DNA of 64,000 nucleotides. It comes from Aquitalea magnusonii (GTDB lineage: Bacteria; Pseudomonadota; Gammaproteobacteria; Burkholderiales; Chromobacteriaceae). The position numbers and the translations under genes are program-made. Under the pieces are notes generated by a model. The model was not told the DNA's origin, ran no database searches, and was given only the letters and a program-made list of their open reading frames with translations. Below, in pieces: positions 25,245-33,795 of the stretch (position 1 is its first letter; each line of letters starts with the position of its first letter). The stretch lies in the NCBI RefSeq assembly GCF_002217795.2, contig NZ_AP018823.1, forward strand, positions 4,402,001-4,466,000, read 5' to 3'.

Positions 25245-26843
25245 TCAGGTGGTGGCGGGATAGGCTTCGACGCGATTGCGCCCCTTGTGCTTGGCGCGGT
25301 ACAGCATGTCATCCGCCTGCTGCACCAGTTCCGTGGTATTGCTGGCGGTGGCCAGTGAGCTGATACCAACGCTGAAAGTCTGGCGGAAAGTGCGCTGATT
25401 GCTCAGTTGTTCGATCTGCACGAAAGACTGGCGCAGTGATTCCATGATGCGCACGGTGTCTTCCTGGCGCGTACCCGGCAGCACAATGGCAAATTCTTCA
25501 CCGCCGTAGCGGCTGATCAGGTCGGAACGGCGCAGCCTCTCTTTCAGGAAGCGGGCAAGATTCACCAGCACTTCGTCACCGGCAGGGTGGCCGTAGGTAT
25601 CGTTGATGGTCTTGAAGTGGTCCAGGTCCAGCATCACCAGTGACAGCGATCGCTGATCCCGCTTGGCGCGCAGCACTTCGTACTCCAACTGGGCATACAA
25701 ATGCGAGTGGTTCAGCAGGCCGGTAAGGCTGTCATTGATGATGTAGGAACGCAGCTTGCGGTAACGTCTGGCGCGGTTGATCACCGTCACCACCAGCTCT
25801 TCCGGGGCCACCGGCTTGGTGAGGAAACCGTCAATGCCCAGCGTCAGCGTATCGAGCTGGATGGACTGCCGCTTCTCCACCGACAGGAACAGGATGGGGA
25901 TGCCATCCAGCAGCCGCTGTTGGCGGATGATCTGCGCCAGCTCCACGCCATTGCAGTCCGGCATATACATATCCATCAGGATCAGGTCCGGGCGGAACTG
26001 CACGATACTGTCCAGCACCCGCGCCGGCTCGGTCACTTGCAGGGTATCGACACCATGGCGATACAGGACGCTGGCGTACAAGCCGGCCAGCGAGGCCATG
26101 TCCTCCACGATCATGACCCGCAGCGGATCGCGTCGTTCACCCAGGTCGCCAAAATTCAGGCTGTCTATCAGTTCGTGCGCCAATAGCGGCCAACCCAGAA
26201 AGCCTGACGCCCCGGCGCGTACCGCTTGCAGCCGGGCATCGAAATCATGGCGCGGCGAACAGAACAGCAGCGGGCACAGGCTGCCGATGGTTGCCGCCAG
26301 GGTGAAAATGGGATCGGACGGGCTGAAGTCGGTGTAGGCCACCACCGCTGCCGGTGTGGCTTCGGACAGCGCCTGGGCCAGTTTGGAAGCCTGATACATG
26401 CTGCGCACCGCAAAGCCGAAGCAGGATAGCTGCTCGGCCAGATTGGCGGCATCTTCGCTGTCCGGCATCCACAGATAGATCATGTGCGGGCCGGCCTGCG
26501 CCAGGTCGCCATGCCGCTCGTCCGGCGGCAACTGGCGGTCTTCCATCATGGCCAACTGGCTGACCATCCCCAGATGATGCCGCAACTCATCGTAGCGCTC
26601 CGGCTCACTGGGGACGCTGTCGTTCTGCAGCAGCCAATGCTGCAGCAGCTCGCGCAGGGTGAGGCACTCGGTCAGCAGGCTGGCATGCTGTTCATCGACA
26701 TGTCTTTCCAGATGGCTGACCAGAGACAGCAGGTGGGCGGCCAGCGAACGATCCCAGCGGGTGACCAGCATGTGGCCGATGCGGTCGATTTCACGGGCGG
26801 CATGTTCTCTTGCCGAAGAGTGGGCATTGCTTGCCTGCTTCAT
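25245..26843 (-). CDS. Diguanylate cyclase with two receiver domains
   Basis: A 532-residue cytosolic response regulator. Residues about 120-225 form a degenerate receiver-like domain (YLWMPDSEDAANLAEQL, no phospho-Asp in place). Residues about 240-355 are a canonical receiver (VMIVEDMASLAG, then LILMDMYMPDCNG with the phospho-Asp, and TKPV). The end is a GGDEF domain with active RYGGEEF and the inhibitory RxxD site (RRSD) five residues before it. It should make c-di-GMP from two GTP. Start 26843 (MKQASN) fits better than the upstream codons. No partner kinase is adjacent. Confidence 0.87.
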   Translation of the reverse strand: MKQASNAHSSAREHAAREIDRIGHMLVTRWDRSLAAHLLSLVSHLERHVDEQHASLLTECLTLRELLQHWLLQNDSVPSEPERYDELRHHLGMVSQLAMMEDRQLPPDERHGDLAQAGPHMIYLWMPDSEDAANLAEQLSCFGFAVRSMYQASKLAQALSEATPAAVVAYTDFSPSDPIFTLAATIGSLCPLLFCSPRHDFDARLQAVRAGASGFLGWPLLAHELIDSLNFGDLGERRDPLRVMIVEDMASLAGLYASVLYRHGVDTLQVTEPARVLDSIVQFRPDLILMDMYMPDCNGVELAQIIRQQRLLDGIPILFLSVEKRQSIQLDTLTLGIDGFLTKPVAPEELVVTVINRARRYRKLRSYIINDSLTGLLNHSHLYAQLEYEVLRAKRDQRSLSLVMLDLDHFKTINDTYGHPAGDEVLVNLARFLKERLRRSDLISRYGGEEFAIVLPGTRQEDTVRIMESLRQSFVQIEQLSNQRTFRQTFSVGISSLATASNTTELVQQADDMLYRAKHKGRNRVEAYPATT

Positions 26844-26977
26844 AGGGGTTCCGATTTCTGCCGACAGCCACATCGTCTGGTGCGCCAGCCTGGCTGAGGT
26901 GCAGGGTGTTGCAAAGGAGCGCAGGGCCCGAATGCGCAATGTTATAATTTGGGCTTGATGAATCAGTTGGCGCGCAA

Positions 26978-28852
26978 ATGAACGTATTTTACGAAGAAAG
27001 CGGATCCTTCAAGGTGGGCACGATTGTTTCCCGTGCTGATGCCAGCTTGCAGGTCGATACGCAGCATGGCAAGCGGGCCAAGATCAAATCAAGCAATGTT
27101 TTTCTCGAGTTTAGCTCGACTTTGGCAGATTTTCTCCCTGCCGCAGAAAAAATGGCTGATGAGATTGATCTGGACTTCCTGTGGGAGTGCAGCCCGGAAG
27201 AAGAGTTCGATCACGATGTGTTGGCAGCCGACTACTGGGGGCATGTGCCTTCTGCGCTGGAAAGCGCCGCCATCATCCTGCGCGTATTCGGCGCGCCCAT
27301 GTACTTTTACAAAAAGGGCAAGGGTCGTTACAAGAAAGCCCCGGAAGAAGCACTGAAAGCAGCCCTGGCCGGCATTGAGCGCAAGAAGCGCGAGCAGGAG
27401 CAGATTGACGGCTGGGTGGCCGAGCTGAAAGCCGGCACTCTGCCGGAGGCCATCCGCAGCCAGTTGATGACCTTGCTGTGGAAGCCGGACAAGAACACCC
27501 TGGAATTCAAGGCCTTTGATCAGGCCGCGCGCGAGCTGAACCAGCCGCCGCTAAAACTGGCGCAAAGCGTGGGCGGCATCAGCTCGGTGCCGGACTACCT
27601 GATGGCCGGTTTCCTGATGGAGTACTTCCCCAAGGGCAGCGGCTTTGGCAAATACGCCCCGCCGCAGTTGCCGGAAGAACTGCCACTGTCCGAGGTGGCA
27701 GCGTTCTCCATCGATGACGCCAATACTACCGAAATCGACGATGCGCTGTCGGTGGTGGATCTGCCGGATGGCAACAAGCGCGTGGGCATTCACATTGCCG
27801 CCCCCACGCTGGGCGTGCCGGTGGATTCGGACATCGAAAAGCTGGTATGGGGCCGCCTGTCCACCGTGTACTTCCCCGGTGGCAAGATCACCATGCTGCC
27901 GGACGACGTGGTGCAGGCCTTTACCTTGCAGGAAGGGCAGGACTGCCCGGCGCTCAGCCTGTATGTGGACGTCACGCCGGACTTCGAACCGGTGGCCTAC
28001 GAAAGCCGTATCGAACGGGTGCGCATTGCCGCCAACCTGCGTCATGCCGAGCTGGAGCAGCAGTTCAACGAAGACACCCTGCTGAATGATCCGGGGGTGG
28101 ATTACCCGTTCAAGCGCGAGCTGACCTGGCTGTGGCACTTTGCCAATGCGCTGGAAAAGCGCCGTGGCAAGTACGACCCCACCCGTCCGGTGCAGATGGA
28201 CTACAACTTCGATGTCGTCGATGGCAAGGTGCTGATCACCCTGCGCAAGCGTGGTGCGCCGATGGACAAGCTGGTGTCGGAACTGATGATTCTGGCCAAT
28301 AGCGAATGGGGCCGCATGCTGGCCGAAGCGGATATCCCGGCCATGTATCGCGCCCAGAGCATGGGCAAGGTGCGCATGACCACCCGCCCCGAGCCGCATA
28401 TCGGCCTGGGCGTGGCGCAATATGCCTGGGCCACCTCGCCGCTGCGCCGTGCCACCGACTTCGTCAACCAGCGCCAGCTCACCGCGATGATTCGTGGCGA
28501 AAAGCCGCAGTTCGAGCAAGGCAATGCCATGTTGTTTGCCCTGCTGCGCGATTTTGACACCACCTATTCCGCCTATCTGGGTTTCCAGGACAAGCTGGAA
28601 CACTTCTGGTGCCTGCGCTGGTTTACCCAGGAAGGTGTCAGCAATGTCACCGCCACCTTCATCAAGGAAGACTTGGTGCGTATCGACGGCCTGCCAATGC
28701 GGGTGCGCATTCCCGGCCTGCCGGAACTGGCGCGTGGCGACCGCATCCAGCTGAGCGTGATCCGCATCGACGAGCTGATGGCCGAGATCGAATTCCGCTT
28801 TGTCGGCGTGGTGGGCCATGTCGAGGCCGCCAGCGAGGAAGAAGAAGGCTGA
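26978..28852 (+). CDS. RNase II/RNB-family exoribonuclease
   Basis: A 624-residue cytosolic protein with the RNB catalytic domain: FSIDDANTTEIDDALS (about 244-257) carries the metal-binding aspartates, followed by GIHIAAPTLGV and YFPGGKITMLP. An N-terminal RNA-binding part and a short C-terminal S1-like segment flank it. Family enzymes degrade RNA 3' to 5'. It is about the size of RNase II rather than RNase R. ATG 26978 is 134 nt from the divergent cyclase gene. Which RNAs it acts on is unknown. Confidence 0.87.
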   Translation: MNVFYEESGSFKVGTIVSRADASLQVDTQHGKRAKIKSSNVFLEFSSTLADFLPAAEKMADEIDLDFLWECSPEEEFDHDVLAADYWGHVPSALESAAIILRVFGAPMYFYKKGKGRYKKAPEEALKAALAGIERKKREQEQIDGWVAELKAGTLPEAIRSQLMTLLWKPDKNTLEFKAFDQAARELNQPPLKLAQSVGGISSVPDYLMAGFLMEYFPKGSGFGKYAPPQLPEELPLSEVAAFSIDDANTTEIDDALSVVDLPDGNKRVGIHIAAPTLGVPVDSDIEKLVWGRLSTVYFPGGKITMLPDDVVQAFTLQEGQDCPALSLYVDVTPDFEPVAYESRIERVRIAANLRHAELEQQFNEDTLLNDPGVDYPFKRELTWLWHFANALEKRRGKYDPTRPVQMDYNFDVVDGKVLITLRKRGAPMDKLVSELMILANSEWGRMLAEADIPAMYRAQSMGKVRMTTRPEPHIGLGVAQYAWATSPLRRATDFVNQRQLTAMIRGEKPQFEQGNAMLFALLRDFDTTYSAYLGFQDKLEHFWCLRWFTQEGVSNVTATFIKEDLVRIDGLPMRVRIPGLPELARGDRIQLSVIRIDELMAEIEFRFVGVVGHVEAASEEEEG

Positions 28853-28877
28853 GGCCTGCCCTGTTGGACGTGAAAGC

Positions 28878-28904
28878 AAAAGGCTGCCGGTAGGCAGCCT
28901 TTTT
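28878..28904. terminator. Terminator between the RNB and HDOD genes
   Basis: AGGCTGCC (28881-28888) pairs with GGCAGCCT (28893-28900), flanked by A-run and T-run, usable from both sides. Confidence 0.85.
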
Positions 28905-28921
28905 CGTATTGCTACGGCAGC

Positions 28922-29740
28922 TCAGAACATGTCGTCAATGCCGTTGCAGGCTTCTTTCAGCTCGCTGATGCTACCGGTCAGTGCATCGCGCGCGATGCCC
29001 AGTTTATCCACCACCGCCCAGGGCAGGGTGGTCAGCATGTCGCCCTCGCTCATATCGTGATTGAAGCCCGCCACCAGATAGGCCGACAGGCCGATCACGA
29101 TGGCAAAGCGCGAAACGTCGCCCAGCAGGTCGTGCTGATCGCGGATGGCTTGCTGGATGTCGTCCGGGAAGTTCCAGCGCCGGGCCAGCTCGGCTCCCAC
29201 CTCGGTCAGGTCCACGCCCAGCAGCATGCGCTCGGTGGCTACCCGGTCGGCACCGCCCGCCACAATCTTGTCGATCTGCACCGCCTGTTCCGGCAGTGCC
29301 ACATGCAGTACCAGCTCGCCGATATTGGACAGCAGGCCACAGGTATAACCTAGTTGCGCGTCCAGCTTGGCCAGCTTGGCCAGCCGCTTGGCGGTATTGG
29401 CCATGGCAAAGCTGCGCTGCCAGAAGCCTTTCATGTCAAAGCCCGGTATGCCGGCAGTGGCACCGGTAATGCCGGAGGCAATCACCAGAATGCGCAGGTT
29501 ATCAAAGCCCAGCAGCACCACCGCATCGTCCAGCGAACCCACGCGGCGGCTGCCACCAAAGCGGGCGGTATTGGCCAGCCGCAGCACCCGCGCGGTGAGC
29601 ACCTGATCGTGGCCTACCTTGTCGCTGATCTCATCAATATTGATATCGGTCTTGTGAAAGCTCTCAATCAGCTCCTGTACCACCTTGGGCACCATCGGCA
29701 GTCGCCCCGAGGCTTGCTCAAAAATATCCGCCACTTGCAT
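28922..29740 (-). CDS. HDOD-domain protein
   Basis: A 272-residue protein that is nearly all HDOD domain (about 10-205: LPMVPKVVQELIESF, VLRLANTARFGG, GFDNLRILVIASG, and GLLSNIGELVL). HDOD is a non-catalytic relative of HD phosphodiesterases and is found in signalling proteins that control motility, chemotaxis or c-di-GMP circuits. It is a single gene, convergent with the RNB exonuclease. Its partner is unknown. Confidence 0.85.
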   Translation of the reverse strand: MQVADIFEQASGRLPMVPKVVQELIESFHKTDINIDEISDKVGHDQVLTARVLRLANTARFGGSRRVGSLDDAVVLLGFDNLRILVIASGITGATAGIPGFDMKGFWQRSFAMANTAKRLAKLAKLDAQLGYTCGLLSNIGELVLHVALPEQAVQIDKIVAGGADRVATERMLLGVDLTEVGAELARRWNFPDDIQQAIRDQHDLLGDVSRFAIVIGLSAYLVAGFNHDMSEGDMLTTLPWAVVDKLGIARDALTGSISELKEACNGIDDMF

Positions 29741-29830
29741 GTCTTATCCCCTTTGTCATTGTCCTGCTTATTGAGCTTAGGTGAAGTGAGGCAGAAAAAA
29801 AGGTTTAAAACAGCGATGGCGCATTAGCGC

Positions 29831-30727
29831 TCAGGCTACCGCTTGGCCCTGTGCCGCTGCCAGCAGGGCAAACCAGTGCTGGCGGTCCAGTTGCAGGCGG
29901 CAGGCGGCGGCTGCTTCATCCAGCGCAGCCAGGCGGCGTGAGCCTGAAATGGGGATGGGGCGGGCCGGGTGGCGCAACAGCCAGGCCAGCGCCAGCGTGG
30001 CGGGCGTGACCGCCAACTCGGCTGCCATCTGCTGCAGGGCAGCGTGCAGTGCCGGTTGGGCAGCAGGTTGTAACAGACGGCCACCGGCCAGCGGCGACCA
30101 CACCATGGGGCGGATGCCAGCTTGCAGGCACTGGTCAAAGGTACCGTCGAACAAGGGCGCGTTATGCAGCAGCGAGGCTTCCACCTGATTGGTGAGCAAG
30201 GCAGTGCGGGAGGCGAGCAGGGCAAACTGGCTGGGGCTGAAGTTGGACACGCCAAAATGCAGCACCTTGCCGCTTTGCTTGAGGCTGGCAAAGGCCTCGG
30301 CCACTTCGTCCGGGTCCAGCAGCGGGTCCGGGCGATGAATCAGCAGCAAGTCCAGATAGTCCGTGCCCAGGTTCTGCAAGGATGCGTCTACCGAGGCCAG
30401 GATATGCGCGCGGCTGCTGTCGTAGTGCTTTACCTGCCAGCCACGGCTTGCATCTGCCGGCTTGATGCCGCATTTGCTCACCAGCTGGATGTGCTCGCGC
30501 TGGCCGGGGTTGGCCTTCAGCCACTGGCCGAACAGCGCTTCGCAGCGAAAGCCGCCGTACAGGTCGGCATGGTCAAACGTGGTGATGCCAAGCTGGATGG
30601 CATGCTCCACCCAGGCTGACAGTTCCGCAGGGGAGAAATTCCAGTCGTGCAGCCGCCACAGGCCGGCGGCTACCGGAGAAAAAACTGGCCCCTCGGGGGC
30701 CAGTTGTGTTGCGTGCAAAGGACTCAT
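29831..30727 (-). CDS. Aldo/keto reductase (YdhF-like)
   Basis: A 298-residue NADPH-dependent oxidoreductase with a TIM barrel. Visible are TFDHADLYGG (catalytic Asp and Tyr), VSKCGIK (catalytic Lys), LLIHRPDPLL (catalytic His) and FGVSNFSPSQF. It resembles E. coli YdhF from its first residues (APEGPVFS..GLWRLHDWN). Its ATG overlaps the stop of the transporter ATPase gene by one base (TGATG), so it is translationally coupled to the sugar transporter operon. A terminator-like hairpin lies inside codons 8-16. It may reduce a sugar-derived aldehyde. Confidence 0.88.
   Translation of the reverse strand: MSPLHATQLAPEGPVFSPVAAGLWRLHDWNFSPAELSAWVEHAIQLGITTFDHADLYGGFRCEALFGQWLKANPGQREHIQLVSKCGIKPADASRGWQVKHYDSSRAHILASVDASLQNLGTDYLDLLLIHRPDPLLDPDEVAEAFASLKQSGKVLHFGVSNFSPSQFALLASRTALLTNQVEASLLHNAPLFDGTFDQCLQAGIRPMVWSPLAGGRLLQPAAQPALHAALQQMAAELAVTPATLALAWLLRHPARPIPISGSRRLAALDEAAAACRLQLDRQHWFALLAAAQGQAVA
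30679..30704 (-). terminator. Intrinsic terminator embedded in the aldo/keto reductase coding start
   Basis: On the minus strand ACTGGCCCC (30704-30696) pairs with GGGGCCAGT (30692-30684) over a 3-nt loop and is followed by TTTTTT (30684-30679). This is a textbook terminator, but it lies 23 nt inside the reductase gene, so it may act as an attenuator unless ribosomes cover it. Confidence 0.7.
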
Positions 30728-31836
30728 CAGGCAATCCGTTGTTCTGTAGTCGGGTCGAACAGCACGGCCTTGGAGACGTCGAACACCAGTTCCATGCTGT
30801 GGCCCGGCAGTTTGGCTTCTGTCGGGTGGGTACGGCAGCATACCTTGGTGTTGTTGAGCGAGACAAACACCAGGGTGTCCGGCCCGGTGGGTTCGATCAC
30901 GTCGATATGGCAGGCCATCACCGGCAGCCCTTCGCGGTAGGCGGTGCGGGCGTCGGTGATTTGCTCCGGGCGGATGCCGAAGATGACTTCGCGGCCCAGC
31001 CACGGCTTCATCTTGTCCTGGGCATGTGGCAGCGGCAGGATGACGCAACCCTGGTCGTCGCAGATTTTCACCCCCAGCACCCCGGCGGATTCCACCACCT
31101 GCGCCGGAATGAAGTTCATCGACGGCGAGCCGATGAAGCTCGCCACAAACAGATTGGCCGGATTGTCGTAGATGTCTTGCGGGCTGCCGAACTGCTGCAC
31201 GATGCCGTCTTTCATCACCGCAATGCGGTCGCCCAGCGTCATGGCCTCGATCTGGTCGTGGGTGACATAGACGATGGTGGATTTCAGCCGCTGGTGCATC
31301 AGCTTGATTTCGGTACGCATTTCCACCCGCAGCTTGGCGTCCAGATTGGACAGCGGCTCGTCAAACAGGAAGATGGACGGGTTGCGTGCCAGCGCACGGC
31401 CCATGGCCACGCGCTGGCGCTGGCCGCCGGACAACTGCGAGGGCTTGCGGTCCAGCAGGTGGGTCATTTGCAGCATCTGCGCCACGCGCTCGACGGTGGC
31501 GTCGATTTCGCCCTGCGGCATCTTGCGGATTTCCAGGCCGAAGCTGATGTTCTTGCGCACGCTCATCGAGGGGTAGAGCGCATAGCTCTGGAACACCATG
31601 GCGATGTCGCGGTCCTTGGGCGACAGCTCGTTCACCCGTTTGCCGCCGATTTCGATATCGCCGCTGGAAATGTCATCCAGCCCGGCAATCATGTTCAGCA
31701 GCGTGGATTTGCCGCAGCCGGAGGGGCCTACCAGAATCAGGAACTGGCCGTCTTCGATGGCGATGTCGATGCCCTTGAGCACCTCGGTGCCGTTGGCGTA
31801 AGTCTTGCATACGTTATTGATGGAGAGAGCAGCCAT
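30727..31836 (-). CDS. ugpC: Sugar ABC transporter ATP-binding protein (UgpC/MalK type)
   Basis: A 369-residue ATPase: Walker A GPSGCGKST (about 37-45), Q-loop, signature LSGGQRQR, Walker B SIFLFDEPLSNLD and a C-terminal MalK-like TOBE regulatory domain (about 240-369). It powers the importer formed with the two permeases upstream and the binding protein. In Pseudomonas the corresponding gene of the glucose importer is gtsD. It starts 3 nt after the second permease stop. Confidence 0.92.
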   Translation of the reverse strand: MAALSINNVCKTYANGTEVLKGIDIAIEDGQFLILVGPSGCGKSTLLNMIAGLDDISSGDIEIGGKRVNELSPKDRDIAMVFQSYALYPSMSVRKNISFGLEIRKMPQGEIDATVERVAQMLQMTHLLDRKPSQLSGGQRQRVAMGRALARNPSIFLFDEPLSNLDAKLRVEMRTEIKLMHQRLKSTIVYVTHDQIEAMTLGDRIAVMKDGIVQQFGSPQDIYDNPANLFVASFIGSPSMNFIPAQVVESAGVLGVKICDDQGCVILPLPHAQDKMKPWLGREVIFGIRPEQITDARTAYREGLPVMACHIDVIEPTGPDTLVFVSLNNTKVCCRTHPTEAKLPGHSMELVFDVSKAVLFDPTTEQRIA

Positions 31837-31839
31837 CGT

Positions 31840-32697
31840 TCAACCTTTCACAGCACCGGCTGTCAGGCCACGCACGAAGTAGCGGCCGGCAACCATGTAA
31901 ACGAACAGGGTGGGCAGGGCGGCAATGATGGCCGCTGCCATGTCCACGTTGTATTCCTTCACCCCGGTAGAGGTGTTCACCAGATTGTTCAGCGCCACGG
32001 TGATGGGCTGGGCTTCGCCGGCGGCAAATACCACGCCGAACAGGAAGTCGTTCCAGATCTGGGTGAACTGCCAGATCACGCACACCATGAAGATGGGGCC
32101 GGAAATGGGCAGCAGGATGCGGAAAAAGATGGTCCAGAAACCGGCGCCGTCAATGCGCGCGGCCTTTACCAGCTCGTCCGGGATGGTGACGAAGAAGTTG
32201 CGGAAGAACAGCGTGGTGAAGGCCAGGCCGTAAATCACGTGTACCAGCACCAGACCACTGGTGGTATTGGCAATGCCCAGCTCGCCCAACAGGCGCGCCA
32301 TCGGCAGCAGCACCACCTGGAAGGGAATGAAACAGCCCACCAGCAGCAGGGTGAACAGCACGTCCGAACCACGGAAGCGCCACATCGACACCACATAGCC
32401 GTTGACCGCGCCAATCAGGGTGGAAATCAGCACCGAGGGCACCGCCATCTTCACCGAGTTCCAGAAAAAGCCCTTCATGCCGCCACATTCCACGCCGGTG
32501 CAGGCGCTGGACCAGGCCTTGCTCCAGGCATCAAAGGTGATGGATTGCGGCAGGGCAATCAGGTTGCCGCCACGGATGTCGTCCAGGGTTTTCACTGAGG
32601 TGGACAGCATCACGTACAAGGGCAGCAGGTAGTAAATGGCCATCAGCACCAGTGCGGCATACAGCACGATGCGGCCGGGAGTCAGGTGTTTAGCCAC
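31840..32697 (-). CDS. gtsC: Sugar ABC transporter permease 2 (MalG/GtsC type)
   Basis: A 285-residue membrane protein with six helices and the EAA loop (PDELVKAARIDGAGFWTIFFR) that docks the ATPase. It pairs with the other permease to form the channel. It overlaps the first permease by 8 nt. The gene order, binding protein-permease-permease-ATPase, next to edd, eda, zwf and glk, fits a glucose importer like GtsABCD; the sugar itself is inferred from context. Confidence 0.87.
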   Translation of the reverse strand: MAKHLTPGRIVLYAALVLMAIYYLLPLYVMLSTSVKTLDDIRGGNLIALPQSITFDAWSKAWSSACTGVECGGMKGFFWNSVKMAVPSVLISTLIGAVNGYVVSMWRFRGSDVLFTLLLVGCFIPFQVVLLPMARLLGELGIANTTSGLVLVHVIYGLAFTTLFFRNFFVTIPDELVKAARIDGAGFWTIFFRILLPISGPIFMVCVIWQFTQIWNDFLFGVVFAAGEAQPITVALNNLVNTSTGVKEYNVDMAAAIIAALPTLFVYMVAGRYFVRGLTAGAVKG

Positions 32698-33592
32698 GTT
32701 TGGCGCTCCTTGTTTCCATATACATCAGCGGCACCAGTACGGCGACGATGGTCATCAGCATCATCATGGCCGAGGCAGCCCCCAGGCCCAGCTGGCCGCG
32801 GGTAAAGGCAAACTGGTACATGAAGATGGCCGGTACGTCCGAAGCAGTGCCGGGGCCGCCGCCGGTCAGCGCCATCACCAGGTCGAAGCTCTTGATGGCG
32901 ATGTGCGACAGGATCAGCAGCACGCTGAAAAACACCGGGCGCAGGCTGGGGATGATGATGCGCCAGTAGATCACCGGCAGGCTGGCGCCATCCACCTGGG
33001 CGGCCTTGATGATGGAGTCGTCGATGCCGCGCAAACCGGCCAGGAACAGCGCCATCACGAAACCGGACGACTGCCACACCCCGGCAATCACCACGGTGTA
33101 GATGGCCTTGTCCGGGTCCACCAGCCAGTCGAAGGTGAAGTCGGGAAAGCCCCAGTCATTGATGACCTTCTGCAGGCCCATGTCGGGATTGAGCATCCAT
33201 TTCCAGGCGGTGCCGGTAACGATGAAGGACAGCGCCATCGGGTACAGGTAGATGGTACGCAGCGTGCCTTCGGCGCGGATTTTCTGATCCAGCAGCACGG
33301 CGAGGAACAGGCCGACGGCCAGCGTGCAGCCGATGAACAGACCGCCGAAAATGCCCAGATTGGCGACGGCAGTCCACCAGCGGTCATTCTCGAACAACGC
33401 CTGGTACTGGATCAGGCCGGCCAGGTCCATCTGTGGCAGCAGTCGCGATTCGGTCAGCGACAGCCAGCCGGTCCAGGCGATGAAGCCGTAGACGAACACC
33501 AGGCTGATCAGCAAGGTGGGCGACAGCACCAGCTTGGGCAACCAGCGGTCTGCCAGCGCCGACAGGCTGGCTTGTGATTGGGATGAGGACAT
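32690..33592 (-). CDS. gtsB: Sugar ABC transporter permease 1 (MalF/GtsB type)
   Basis: A 300-residue membrane protein with six helices, the EAA loop IDDSIIKAAQVDGAS and the family C-terminal YMETRSAKRG. It forms the translocation pore with permease 2. It is separated from the binding-protein gene by 203 nt that fold into two strong hairpins on the transcript, which would lower its expression relative to the binding protein. Confidence 0.87.
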   Translation of the reverse strand: MSSSQSQASLSALADRWLPKLVLSPTLLISLVFVYGFIAWTGWLSLTESRLLPQMDLAGLIQYQALFENDRWWTAVANLGIFGGLFIGCTLAVGLFLAVLLDQKIRAEGTLRTIYLYPMALSFIVTGTAWKWMLNPDMGLQKVINDWGFPDFTFDWLVDPDKAIYTVVIAGVWQSSGFVMALFLAGLRGIDDSIIKAAQVDGASLPVIYWRIIIPSLRPVFFSVLLILSHIAIKSFDLVMALTGGGPGTASDVPAIFMYQFAFTRGQLGLGAASAMMMLMTIVAVLVPLMYMETRSAKRG

Positions 33593-33795
33593 GAATCAAT
33601 CCTTGCATGCAGCCGTGGCGTGCTGGCGCAGGCGCGCAGCAGGCCGCGTCCCGACCGTGCTCACGGTGCGGAAGGGCAGTCGGCGTACATGTTTTGCTTC
33701 GGTGTGGGACAGACAGCGACCGGGCCGGCTTGGCCGGTAGCTGTCTACGGCATAGCGCGCCCGGGCAGCAGGCCCGGGGCAATATGGCTGCTTGC
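33593..33795 (-). promoter_or_regulatory. Hairpin-rich gap between binding-protein and permease genes
   Basis: Two stable stems are seen: AGACAGC..GCTGTCT (33711-33717 / 33740-33746, with an inner ACCGG/CCGGT) and CCCGGGC..GCCCGGG (33760-33766 / 33772-33778). Neither is followed by a U-run, so they are likely mRNA-stabilising or partial-stop structures, as between malE and malF in E. coli. Confidence 0.6.

Noticed and set aside
30706..32598. 630-codon plus-strand open frame opposite the transporter genes
   Set aside because: Low-complexity, His/Gly/Gln-rich shadow of the ATPase and permease genes.
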